Below are positions 23,727 through 34,587 of a stretch of 64,000 nucleotides of DNA, one piece after another. The notes under the pieces were generated by a model. The model had not been told where the DNA came from. It ran no database searches and saw nothing but the letters and a program-made list of their open reading frames with translations. The stretch spans positions 95,323,920 through 95,387,919 of the forward strand of contig NC_051083.1 in the NCBI RefSeq assembly GCF_004664715.2, given 5' to 3'. Source of the DNA: Peromyscus leucopus. Taxonomy: Eukaryota > Chordata > Mammalia > Rodentia > Cricetidae. Numbering within the stretch: the stretch's first letter is position 1; every line of letters starts with the position of its first letter. The translations under genes were made by a program, and so were the position numbers.

Positions 23727-26700
23727 GAATTTATCCTAAGTACTTTCTAACATTTCGATTACAATGGTCCTTCATCAACTGAAAATAATTGGTTGCCTTA
23801 GCCTTGACTTAAGTTCTTTTGGTACCAAAACTATGACAAAGTCTGAAGAAAATGTTCTGAAATTTTAGCAGCTCAAGACTTAAGCGCACATGTAAAACCT
23901 GACTCTTCACATAACCCCTCCATCAACCTGCGCTCCCTCCAACCGAGCAAGGCCAGGGAGCCATCTACTCCCCTTCTAGTCTTTATTTTCACATCTCGGC
24001 AAAAGCACGTAGATGTGTATTAAGACATAGACCTCTCTGTGAAGGGCAAGGGAGAAAGTGATAAAATCTGCCAAAATCCACATACACTTGGATTTCAGCT
24101 TCACTTTCTTCTCAAACCTTCTTTTTCTGACCTGACTTCTCCTGCCCTGCCAGTTTTTCTAGACTGAATTAATTCCGTATTTCTCCAAGAGTTTACACTT
24201 TCAGACATTCCTTTTGGATGGAATTCTTGGCTTGGTTTCTTGACTGATTAAACACAGCCAGCTGCAAGTTTGTGACTGCAGAGCAATTAAGCAAAATGTA
24301 TGCTTCCCCTATCTGTTCCACTCAGAAGCCTTGACAGAAGCCAAATGCCAAAAGGGGACTTGGAGGCCAGAGCTACGTTCTTCTAGGGTAATACCATTCT
24401 TTTCCACTTAGACCAAAACACTTAAACAAGCATTAACACTCCCTAAGGGGCTATCGATATTTGCTGTCTTTTTCTCACTCTTACAGTAAAAAATTGTAGT
24501 GATGTCTTTATTCTCTTCCGGTCAAAATGTATGCCTAAATGAAACGCTCTATCATTGTGTGTGCTGTCATAAACCCTAGGCATTCTGTCTGTCTGTGTGT
24601 CTGTCAGTAGCACTCACTGCTGTGTTTTTTATGACATTTTTCCAAGTCCTGGCACACTTTTGACACACAAGTGCAGTTTATATATTAGTATAAATGAGAA
24701 GGCACGTGGATGGATATTTATTACAGAATTTACTTTGCTATTACAAGATCTCTGCATTGAAAAGGCCAATTTAGGCCCCAAATTGAGCATAGTTATTGTT
24801 TTTGCTACTTTAGAACACCACATCCAGGCAGCTGTCAAGAACTGTCAGGCTGACATGGGTAAAGCCAAATTAATAAGGGTTTGGGAATAAACTGTATGCT
24901 CTGACCGAAACTTTAGTACATTCATCTCTGTTTTCACAATGACTTTTATGACTGATCACATTTCTAGATAAAAAAAATTAACAAGACTGAATTATTTCAT
25001 CTTAGAATCAAGTCACAAATTGGGATTGCTTCACAGCTTTCGTGTCAGGGTCTGCACTTTCTCCTGCTTCAGTTGAGGAATTTCATACAAAGAACACTGA
25101 GTCTTGAGTTTGAAAAACCCAGACCGATCCACCACCATGACTGCTGGTGTCCTCTGGTGGTTTCAGAAACGGAAATGAATTTTTGTGGCATGAAAATAGT
25201 AGAGATTTCAGCCAAAGTAATAGGTCTGCCTTTCATCAGCACATTTCTAGGGAGGTGATATTCACCTTCCAAAACCATCTGAGGATTTAAACCAGAGGAT
25301 TCTAAATGGGAAACGAAGCAGCTAGCTCATCCGTTCATTCGATCAACCATACAGGACATTATCACCTAACTCCATTCTTCATACAGCCAACTAATCACAT
25401 GTAACTTTTAGTGTCATTTTTAAGCAGGTGACCAGTTTGCCACTGAGGTAACCAGTTCTTAAATCTGGTGTAGTCAAATGACAGCAGTAAAGGGCACGTG
25501 GTGTCTCTGTGTCTTCTCTCGACATCTTGCCACCCCACAGTACATGCAAAGATCGGTGTCATTATTGCAGCCAAATAAACTAGCATAAGGAACCACACCA
25601 GCTCCCTTGACAAAAATCCCACACCCCCACCCCTACCCCGCATGCTCTCTTTCCATGCTTCTGTTTATGCTGTTTCCTCTGCCTAGAATATCTATCTCTC
25701 AGGGCCAGAAAGACAGGATGGAAACTGAATAAAACCACAGAAAACATGTCTTTTACAAAAAAATGTAACTACTCACTACTAAATTTTGGCCGACTGCCAA
25801 CAGTTAAAAAATATATTGATGATAATTATACAACTTTATAGAGCACAGTATGATGCTGTTCATAGATACATACATTGTATATTTCTCAAATGAGGATACT
25901 TAAATTGCTTGTCATCTCAAACATTTATCATTTCCTTGTGATGAGAACATTCAAACCCCTATATTCTAATTATTTTGGAGTGTATCACACAACAATGCTA
26001 GCTTGCAATCACCCTTTTGTGATAAATGCCAACACTTACAACCCAACTTTTACAAAAGCTCATAAATCCAGATTTTTTTATGTGTAATTTCAAACCTTGC
26101 TACTAATTTCTCCTGGGAGGGTCAAAGCAAAATGATTGATAAGCAGTCTGCCATCTAGGACATAGACAAATTCTACCTTCCCTTCTTTTAAGCCTCAGCT
26201 TTGGATGCGGATCTCTGAAAAGGCTCCTTCCACTAATCTGACTTCTCTGAAGTCCTATTCAATCTCCAGCTCATTTGTTCAATTTGGCATTTATTGATTT
26301 CCTTGCATGACTTCATTGTCTTTAACTTGACTAGAATGCCCCAGAAGGTAAGGACTACATGTAATCTCAGAAAATGTGTCCCAGGGACAGTAGCAGGTCC
26401 TTAGGAAGATTACCTAATATAACACAAATATAAGCAGGACTCTTGTGAAACTCAACCCTCTATAATGAGTTGAATCATTGTTTTCCAAACTTTTATTTAC
26501 AACTGTGAACAGGTTGTGTGTTAGAGGCTAATGTAAAGTTTCCCTAAAAGGGGTTATATGAAGTCTAAGCTAAACTATTGCCCAGAGTAGACTATGTTCA
26601 CTTTCAGAACACAGTGCTAAATCAGCATTATCTAACTGAAATAGAACATGAAGTATATATGTAATTTTAATTAATAATTAATACTCAAACATATGTCATG

Positions 26701-26772
26701 ATATAAATTAATTAATTGATATATTACATAATGCATAATAAACAAATCTGAGTAACATTTAGATATCCTTAA

Positions 26773-26790
26773 ATATATATATATATATAT
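26773..26790 (+). repeat. (AT)n repeat
   Basis: Nine AT units. Confidence 0.9.
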
Positions 26791-26841
26791 CATTTCCTTT
26801 TTTATCTTTTCTTTTTATTCTCTCATACAATACTCATTTCT

Positions 26842-27052
26842 TTTTTAATTTATTTTAATTTTATGAATTTGTCTGTGTGTACGTATACGCATGCTACATG
26901 CTTGCAGGTGCCTGTGGAGCACTGAAGAGTGTGTTGGAGCCCCTGGAGCTAGAGTTACAGGGAGGCTGCTGGACATGGGTGCTTGAAAATAAATTCAGGC
27001 CCTCTACAAGACCAATACAGCTTTTAAGTGCTGAGCCGTAATTCTATTCCCC
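26842..27052 (-). mobile_element. B3 SINE, diverged
   Basis: 'ggagctagagttacagggag', 'gtgctgagccgtaattctat' in minus orientation. Confidence 0.7.
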
Positions 27053-27247
27053 TATATTATTTCTTTATGTCAGTAACCATTGGCCTCCTCTTTTTCTTTT
27101 CTTTCTTTTTTCTTTTTTGTATACTATGCAGTAAGTTTAAATTACAGTCACTCAAGTGTTCTATAGAACACTAGAATTTATTCCTCCTGTCTAACTGTAA
27201 TGTGATACCAGTTATCTAATCTCTAGTTCCCTGCGTTCTACCTTCCT

Positions 27248-27735
27248 TGTGGTGGTATTGTGTTCCCCAAAATATTGTGTATTCTAATAAATTTATCTGG
27301 GTCAGAGAACAGACAGCACTAATAAAAGCTAGAAAATGGTGCACTCACACTTAATCTAGCATTCAGAGATAGAAATCCCTTGATCTCTGTGATTCAAGCA
27401 CATTGAAACAGCCAAGCATGGTGACACACGCCTTTAACAGAAAGCAGCCTTAATCCAGGAGTGGTGGTAGAAAGTAGAAGAATAAAGGCGTGAGAACAGA
27501 AACTAGAGGTTTGCTGTTAAGCATTTGCTGGTTAAGCATGTGGCTGGTTAAGCTTCAGCTTTTGAGCACATCAGCTGAGACCCATTCAGATGAGGACTCA
27601 GAGCCTCAGTCTAGAACAAAACCAGCTGAGATCCAATGAGTAGCTGTGGCTTCTCTGTCTTCTGATCTACAGCATGACCAATAACTCGCCTCAGGTTTGA
27701 TTTTATTAATAAGAACTCTTAAAAATCCTGCTATA
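27248..27735 (+). mobile_element. solo LTR-like element, copy 2
   Basis: Starts TGTGGTGGTATTGTGTTCC at 27248 and ends TGCTATA at 27735; the last dinucleotide is TA where copy 1 has CA. It is flanked by perfect 6-bp repeats CTTCCT (27242-27247 and 27736-27741). A B1-like piece 'gcatggtgacacacgccttt' lies near 27415. The TATA-like site of the other copies has decayed to AGAATAAAGG (27478-27487). Confidence 0.8.
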
Positions 27736-27739
27736 CTTC

Positions 27740-27930
27740 CTACCCTCTGGGATCACTCATCCATTCTCCTAATTCTACATATGAGCAGGATCATGTGATA
27801 GTGCCTTGCTATATCTGACTTATTTCCTTTAGCATCACATCCTCTAGTTCAATCCATGTTGCTGCAAACAACAGATTTTGTTCTTTTGTGGCTGAAGAAT
27901 ATTCCATGACACATATGTAACTATGTGTGT
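27740..27930 (-). mobile_element. old L1 fragment
   Basis: 'cctctagttcaatccatgtt', 'gctgcaaacaacagattttg' and 'ggctgaagaatattccatga' match a known L1 stretch. I am unsure of the strand. Confidence 0.55.
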
Positions 27931-28119
27931 TCTAACAGTCATAGTAAAACATAAATTAAAATAGATAAAATAATTTAATAATATGCTTTCTTTAACCCCA
28001 TATATCTAAAATAGTTTTTGTTTATAATCAATTTTTTTTACAAATTTTTGTGAGATATTTTATGGGTTTTTATACGAAGTGTTCTAAATGCAGTGTGCAT
28101 TTTACTCTTGTGTTTTTGG

Positions 28120-28162
28120 TTGTGAGCCTAGCCTTTTAATGGCTAAACCATCTCTCCAGTCC
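28120..28162 (-). mobile_element. B3/B2 SINE end fragment
   Basis: 'taaaccatctctccagtcc' is the reversed head of a B2/B3 element. Confidence 0.55.
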
Positions 28163-28267
28163 ATCCATTTTCATAATTGAAACTAACTAAATGACTTATA
28201 TTCAATGGTAACTTGTAGCTTCTGGCTATGATATTGGGCAATATAGCCAAGAAAAGGGGCTACTTAC

Positions 28268-28364
28268 CTTACTGCCAAAGTGGGGATTAATAAATGTCAC
28301 ATCTTCCAAAGTCAGTAGAATTCTGTTGGGTCCTTTAATCAACTGGATTTTATTTATACGTCGC
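28268..28364 (-). CDS. Gucy2f: Gucy2f exon 6, juxtamembrane segment and start of kinase-homology region
   Basis: One base completes Arg492, then the exon encodes RRINKIQLIKGPNRILLTLE and DVTFINPHFGSK, ending at residue 524 on a codon boundary. The acceptor TTTCAG has its AG at 28366-28365, and the donor is the perfect GTAAGT at 28267-28262. The basic cluster right after the membrane span is the expected cytoplasmic stop-transfer signal. Confidence 0.94.
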
Positions 28365-28772
28365 CTGAAACAAATATGAAATAAAATAGGGGACAAGATG
28401 TTTTTGCAGACTCTGAGGGGATCTGCTTTACCATAATATCTGCAGCAAAGGGAATCAGCAACTTACTGTTGTATAGGGATAGTATCTCAGACTGATAAAA
28501 TAGTGACCTCCCATCAGGAGCACATTCAAAACACCTGTAAATAATTTTAAGGAATTCTGCATAGTTCGTACACTATGCACCCTAATAATCTTAAGGTCAA
28601 AAGTCATTGATCTCTGGTTTATACACAAAAACACATTAAGGAAACAAAGCAAAATAACACAAATTAGGTAAGATTCCCTAGCCTTAGGCAGGGAACTGGA
28701 ATCCTTGGTCCCTGGCTACAGGCCCAGATTTCTGCCCATAAGACCACTTGTCTTGAAAAGTTGCATCCATGC

Positions 28773-28786
28773 GTTGCCAAAGCAAC
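28773..28786 (+). promoter_or_regulatory. X-box-like motif (RFX site)
   Basis: GTTGCCAAAGCAAC is an imperfect palindrome that fits the RFX X-box pattern (GTNRCC, short gap, RGYAAC). RFX factors act on ciliary genes, and photoreceptor outer segments are modified cilia. Occupancy here is pure inference. Confidence 0.3.
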
Positions 28787-29091
28787 AGATTGAAAAGTGG
28801 AAAAATTCAGTCAGTTGTTTGCTTTGTCTACACGAGTCCAAACAAGCGGGCTGACTTGGGTTTTTCTGTTTTGTTTTGTTTTCCCTGTTACCAAATTAGT
28901 CTCTTGTCTGAGTAATACATAGACACAGTTTAAACATGACTCTCTCCAAACATGCCCATTAATTTGCAGTCCATGTAATTATTTTATGCAAATCAATTAG
29001 TAGACTTACATAAGAGTGTACAATGTCTACCCCACACAATCAGATGGGTGTACCAAACAATTTAGGATCAAGACAGAACATTAGTCTGTGC

Positions 29092-29093
<2 letters not shown>

Positions 29094-29149
<56 letters not shown>
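29094..29149 (+). repeat. (CT)n microsatellite
   Basis: About 28 perfect CT units. Confidence 0.97.
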
Positions 29150-29151
<2 letters not shown>

Positions 29152-29611
29152 TAGAAGCTAAATTCTGATTTTGTTTTTTTCCATAATTCAATAATGCAAT
29201 GTGTTCACTGCAAGAGTCAGGGTGAGAAAAACAACCACTGAATGCTTTGTCAACTGGCCTAAAGAGACTTCTATAACATCACTGTAGCTTTAAGTACCAA
29301 GAACCCAGTCAATTGTTCTCCATGACTTCACTGGTTTGGAAACAAACAAACAATTAATGTGCTCCTAATTGTCTGCCAACAACTATGTCCCTTATCACGG
29401 TGGGAGCTGTTGCCCTGCAGAGGAAATTAAAAGAGCCCTGTAGTGACTTCTTGGATAGAGCACATGAATCTTTTGGCAAAGTAAAACATCACTTCCTAAC
29501 TTATCTGTTTCTTATGTGTAGAAAAATGTCTTAAAGCAGGCACACCTGTAAAAATAATTGTGCTTCAAAATACAATCTAGTAGAAAGTAAATTGGATTCC
29601 CAGTCTGGGGT

Positions 29612-29805
29612 GGTGGTGCTGGTACAGATTTTGTCATTAATTAGCCAGGTGCAGGTGACCTTGGATAAATAATTTAACCTCTTCATGCCTCAGTGTCTCC
29701 TATTGAGTTGGATAATAGTCCTTACATTACCAGCTTTAGAGAGTTGTTTGGAAAATCAAATGGGATAATGTATGTGTAAGTGCTCTGAAAAGCATGAAGC
29801 ACCAG
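29612..29805 (+). repeat. MIR SINE
   Basis: 'ggtgaccttggataaataat', 'ttaacctcttcatgcctcag', then 'gtaagtgctctgaaaagcat' follow the MIR order over almost 200 bp. Confidence 0.7.
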
Positions 29806-30342
29806 GAAAGAAGCACGGCTCATTATTATTATTATCATCATTAGTATTACAAAGCTCGGGAGAGCTTCACAGAAAGGCAATGCAATCTGGTTCAGAGGAG
29901 CAGCGAGTTCAAAGAATCCTTTGTTTTTGGGTGGTTGGGTTCTTTGCATGTCTTTCTTTCTGGGGAAAAAAAAAACCTTAAACAATCAAAACACACAGAA
30001 AAGGAAGGAACAGAGAGTCACTCTCCTGCAAGTAATCATCTATTACAGAAATTCATCAGCCGCTCAGCTCTTCTGATTGCAGCCGTGGTGGGCAGAGAGA
30101 GGGAGGAAGGCAATGAAGAGGGGTGCCTTTTATGCTTTGTTAGCTGAGGAACCAAGGACCAAGAGACTCTGGGAAATGATGGGCCTTGTTCTCATCTCTG
30201 AGTTTTCTGTGACCACTTGAAGTACCAATTGTCTCAAACTCATTTACCTCTCCAATCATTTTCCTCTCTAATCATGTCCCTCTCCAATCATTTTCCCCTC
30301 CAGTCTTCTTTACCCTTCAGCTCACAGCTCCAAACAACCCCC

Positions 30343-30377
30343 ACCGCCACCACCACCCACACACACACACACACACA
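30343..30377 (+). repeat. (CA)n microsatellite with CAC-rich start
   Basis: 'ccgccaccaccaccc' followed by about 10 CA units. Confidence 0.9.
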
Positions 30378-30869
30378 TCCTTGTGGGTCCTCTTTTTTTT
30401 CCCAGAGTACCAGTCCATTCAGTTTAAAAGACCAGCAAGAATTATAATTTGAGAATGTTGATTAGTAATATAAGCTGCTGACTGGGTGGAAAGAGCCTAT
30501 GACTCCTAAAATCTCGAGGGTGGGGGTTATTGTCTGTCATTTGTTTTTTCCGAGTGTCTAAGGATATTAATTAAATATTAAATTATTTGGCAACATGTAA
30601 AGGATATTAAATTTCTGTTCTTAGCACTGACTGACATGTCCCAGCCACAGAAGTTAGAAGAAAAATGTTCTTTGACCAGATGTCTTTATCAAGTGTGTCT
30701 TAACAATTCATAACCTACCTGCTCTTTTGTGTGTGCTGATCAAGTTTTTAACTAGATGATGCTTTTTCACAGGGATGCCAACGTGTTAAATAGGAAGACT
30801 AACACCTGTTGTGATGGTTTGAATCTCATTTGTTCGTAAGTTAATTGAAATAGCAAAGCTGAAGGGCTC

Positions 30870-30955
30870 TTCAGCATCATCTAATTTAATTCTTTCACTG
30901 TACAAATGAGAAAATCCTGGCCAAGTGAGGTTAAGTGACTTGTCCAAGTTCATAC
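30870..30955 (-). repeat. MIR-like old SINE
   Basis: 'ctgtacaaatgagaaaatcc' then 'gaggttaagtgacttgtcca' corresponds to the reversed MIR core. Confidence 0.6.
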
Positions 30956-31339
30956 ACTCTACCTACTTTTTATTGGAACTTAGCAAAATAACTCCCAATG
31001 AGTCCATACCATATTATTGTTGAGACTACCCTTGCAAAGAGATGACAAGGTGGAGAGACCTACTTCATTTCTCACTGTCCCCAAATTACTCTCATATGGA
31101 CACAGTCCAACTCTTAAAATACAAAGATCATAAGAAAGGATTTTCAGATTAAGTGACATTCAGACCAGTCTTGAAACAGGTCATCAAATTAGTGAACCAC
31201 CTGTTAAAGGATTTGAGGGAGGAATACAGAGTTGATGATAACTATGACGTTGATGAATAGAGGGGGTAGTTTCTATCCAAGGAAGAAGAACAGTAGCAAT
31301 CCGGATTGTTATACCCTCCCTGGTCAAGAGGTATAGATG

Positions 31340-31486
31340 TTGCTGGGCGGTGGTGACATAGGACTTTAATCCCAGCATTCGAGAGGCAGAGAGGCAGGTG
31401 AACCTCTGAGTTTGAGGCCAGCCTGCATTCTGGACAGCCAGAGCTTCACAGGGAAACCCTGTCTTGAGAAAAGAAAAAAAAAAAAA
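31340..31486 (+). mobile_element. B1 SINE
   Basis: 'gctgggcggtggtgacatag', 'gtttgaggccagcctgcatt', tail 'accctgtcttgagaaaagaa'. Confidence 0.92.
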
Positions 31487-31559
31487 GGCGTAGATGTCCA
31501 GATGAAGATTCTGGGTTCACAACAATTAGCAGGAAAATATGGCGTATCTACAAAGGGCT

Positions 31560-31650
31560 TAAGTTTTTCCATTTATTGAGTGCCTACTAGGAGTCATGTA
31601 TGTGGTAAGTGCTTTGCTTACTTTTGCTTATTCAACCTCTATTGTAATCT
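31560..31650 (-). repeat. MIR-like fragment
   Basis: 'catttattgagtgcctacta' and 'ggtaagtgctttgcttactt'. Confidence 0.5.
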
Positions 31651-31838
31651 TGTTTTAAGATTGTATTTTTAATTATATGTATATTTGTGTGTAAATATGG
31701 GTACACACAGGAGTGCAGTGCCAGAGGAAGCCAGAAGAGGTCATCAACTTCCTTGAGCCTGGAGTGAGCTATCTGACATGGGTGCTAGGAGCCAAACTCA
31801 GCATTCAGTCTTATCCACTAAGCTACTCTCCAGCCCCT
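31645..31838 (-). mobile_element. B3 SINE, diverged
   Basis: 'gacatgggtgctaggagcca', 'aagctactctccagcccc'. Confidence 0.75.
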
Positions 31839-31857
31839 AAAATAGTTCCATGTATTC

Positions 31858-32035
31858 TCTGTGTGTGCATGGGGGGAGGGGTGTTGAGCACTCATGAGCC
31901 ACAGCATGCATGTGTAGGGCAGAGGACAATTTGTAGAAGTCAATTCTCTTGTTTCACCATTGTGGGTCCCAGGATTCAAGCTCAGATCTTCAGACTTGGC
32001 AGCAATTGCCTTTATACACTGAGTGATTGAGCAGG
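31858..32035 (-). mobile_element. B3/B4-type SINE, diverged
   Basis: 'gggcagaggacaatttgtag', 'gtgggtcccaggattcaagc', 'ttggcagcaattgcctttat'. Confidence 0.65.
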
Positions 32036-32478
32036 ACCTGCTACTCCAAACTTAGGAATTAGCACCACTCTTTGTAGAGCTTAGAATCTAGCCAGTCTGC
32101 CTGCAATACTCCAACTCCATTCCCTACCATATCATTTGGGGAAGGAGATGGTTCCTTTTCTAGCAGGAATGGGGCATAGATAAGCAGTAATAAAGAAGCT
32201 TAAACTCCTGGTTCTTTTATTTCACCATTATGTTGAGAGCCAGATCTACTCATAGGTAACATCACCACTGACACTACAACTGAGAACGTTATTCTCAGCA
32301 TCCTGAAAACACTTCATTCTAAATGGGGCCAGTAAAGATGGTAAATCACCATGGAAAAGAAAATCAGTGGGTCATATAATGAGGCAATTGTACTGAAACA
32401 TGACTTCCTGGAAATCAATATTAACAAGGCTATTGTGGACTTCTATTTTGTGTATATAAAAAAGAACAAAAAATGTAC

Positions 32479-32566
32479 CTTACAAAGTAAGCAAATCCAT
32501 TAACAGACAGCAAGGCTATAAGCAAAGCAAGGCAGACCATCATGGCTAAGGCGGGGTCGATACCGG
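32479..32566 (-). CDS. Gucy2f: Gucy2f exon 5, transmembrane helix
   Basis: This exon encodes residues 463-491 and two bases of Arg492. It holds the only membrane span after the signal peptide: PALAMMVCLALLIALLSVNG and the following FAYFV, residues 467-491. The acceptor CCCTCTCAG ends at 32567 and the donor is AG|GTACAT at 32478-32473, which is weak at positions +4 to +6. Using this AG, the junction with exon 4 reads C-R-G-A-G-I-D-P, one residue longer than the C-x-G-G-I-D-P that I remember for human GC-F. The bases just after the AG (CCG) are the cause. Confidence 0.92.
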
Positions 32567-33907
32567 CTGAGAGGGAAAGAAAAAAAGAGAACAGCATTGG
32601 AACAGAAAAGCAGTAAATACAGCCCACCACAGAGTGAGTCCTTGTGCTTCCTGGTGACTCTAAAATCAAGCCACATGTACCTAACCTAATTCCATTTTTC
32701 TACAGCACAGTCTGTCTTGTTGACTTTATGGACAAGAAAGCAATTTCACTGTTCTGAAGCAAAACCACTCACCACTCTGACAATAACAAATCACATGAAT
32801 TAAGGCTGACCAGGGTGTTTTCTTTGGAGGAGAAAGTCTACAAATGGAAAACTTTGAGCGCATTAATTTAAGTTGGACAGCAATAAAATTCTTCAGAATA
32901 GGTATGGCATCTTACCTGTGAAGGGTAAGTATTATGCTGTCTAAAATAAAGAACCTTTTTAATCCATCTGAGTCCTCAGATTTGTCCTTTAAGGGTGAGG
33001 TACAGTCTGGTTTTGACAATTAGTGTCTACATAAGCATATATGTTGATCTCTATGAAATCTAAATATCTAAATAGATTACATATATTTCAGGGGGAAGTA
33101 CATGATGATGTGAGTGAAGAAGCAGTTGGATGTGCCATGTTAAAGGAAAATCAGGGTCAAAGCTTATTTCAAGTAGATGCACTTGTTTTTGGAAAGGTAT
33201 AGGCAGATACTTAAATCAGAATACTAGGGGTCCTTCTAAAGGTACCCTCTGGCTCTCAGAGACTTGATGAAGCTTCCCTCTTCCAAAAGCTAAAAGAGTC
33301 TTACTAGTCAATCAAACTGCTAAGGGACATCAGAATGACTAGCTGTGGTTCCTACCCTCAAGAAGCAGTATATTTTGCGGAGTGAGGAGACACAACCAAT
33401 CCATGAGAACCAACTGAAAATTGATTTTGTGCTAAGCTGTAAGGTGGAAAATTTTAGTGTAATGGTAGTTTAGACAGGAGATGGTGTAAATAAGGTATTC
33501 TTGGGGTAGAATCTGACTGACAGCATTTGGATATACTATGGGATACCCAGGTGATCTTTTTAGTAGAGGAAAACAACGAGAGGCCCCAGGCAACTCAAGT
33601 GAGGGAAGCAGGAAGATACTCTCCTTTTATTAGAACAATGTCTTTGAGAAAGACTGAGCCTTCTTTCAGAACCCATGGTGGGTTAGCTTTCAAATTGTGA
33701 ATGATTCTTTAAGGCTGGGGAGTGCCTTTTGTGGTTCTGATTATTTTTAAATGAAGGGGATGGAGTCCTAGACGTCTGTGCAATCTGCAATGCAAATGTG
33801 TGACTTTGAGTGTGTTTCAATATTAAAACAGACCGTGTCTTAAAGAAGTGCCCCCCCTATAACTCCCACTGAACTAAACTATCGACCAGTGCGTTTTCAT
33901 TCCCTAC
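32567..33907 (-). other. Gucy2f intron 4, 1341 bp
   Basis: The shortest intron in the window. I see no young repeat in it and no coding potential. Confidence 0.88.
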
Positions 33908-34262
33908 CTCCTCGGCAGATCTTCCCTTCTGCAAACCAGCATTTTGCATCTGCACTAGCGGGCCTGCCACCAGGGAAGTGAATGGGGCTCCCTCTGAAGC
34001 GAAGCAGTTCCGTTTCCATGTCCACCGTGTAGGTGCTGCGCAGTTCCCATTCTTTCCAGTTGGTGTCCAGGATTACATACTCAGAAATTCCATTTCCATT
34101 CGAATCTGTCCTTATCAACTGGTTGAATCCATAGAACTGCATGCGTCTGGAATGCTGAACCAGGCCGGCAGCACTAGCCTGTCCATTTTCTTTCAGAGCA
34201 TTATTCACGGCTTGTGCGATAAAGTAAATTGAGTTGTAGATGGTTCCAAACAGTGGTGAAAC
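33908..34262 (-). CDS. Gucy2f: Gucy2f exon 4, extracellular domain up to the membrane
   Basis: This exon encodes residues 345-462 plus the first base of codon 463. It begins VSPLFGTIYNSIYFIAQAVN after an AAAAATAG acceptor (AG 34264-34263). The residue before NNALKENG is Val (GTG), not a start. It contains HSRRMQFYGFNQLIRTDSNG, the STYTVDMETELLRF segment and the juxtamembrane cysteine pair in KCWFAEGKIC, which in this family helps dimerise or stabilise the receptor near the membrane. The donor is G|GTAGGG at 33907-33902. The acceptor pyrimidine tract is poor: the bases just before the AG are A-rich. Confidence 0.94.
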
Positions 34263-34385
34263 CTATTTTTAAAAATTACAATTATCTTGAGCCCTAGTCA
34301 CCCTAGAGCAATTTCAGAATATATTCCAAGCTTCTCTTCATTATTATGTGCCACACGTCTGAATGGAGCAGAGCTATGAAGAGCC

Positions 34386-34402
34386 GGGGGGGGGGGGGGG
34401 GG
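34386..34402 (+). repeat. (G)n run
   Basis: 17 consecutive G, a common site of sequencing error. Confidence 0.9.
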
Positions 34403-34546
34403 CGGGAAATATTTCTAAGGACTTGCTTGGCTTCTCCCCTGAATTTTTCTGTTTTTCCCCCAAGGCCTCCACATCTTTAAACATATCAAATATGACAATT
34501 TTACGAGCAAACCAAGTCATACACAGTATACGTTTATGCTCCTCAG

Positions 34547-34549
<3 letters not shown>

Positions 34550-34585
<36 letters not shown>
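34550..34585 (+). repeat. poly(A) run
   Basis: 36 consecutive A, with no recognised element body before it. Confidence 0.9.

Positions 34586-34587
<2 letters not shown>

Larger units (their letters stand above)
28365..32478 (-). other. Gucy2f intron 5, 4114 bp
   Basis: Contains CT and CA microsatellites, MIR-like pieces, one B1 and two further SINE copies. The stretch 28680-29090 has no recognised repeat and carries an RFX-like X-box (28773-28786). Confidence 0.85.

Noticed and set aside
33897..34208. Separate small protein starting at 34208
   Set aside because: The supposed start is GTG for an internal Val in exon 4 of Gucy2f.
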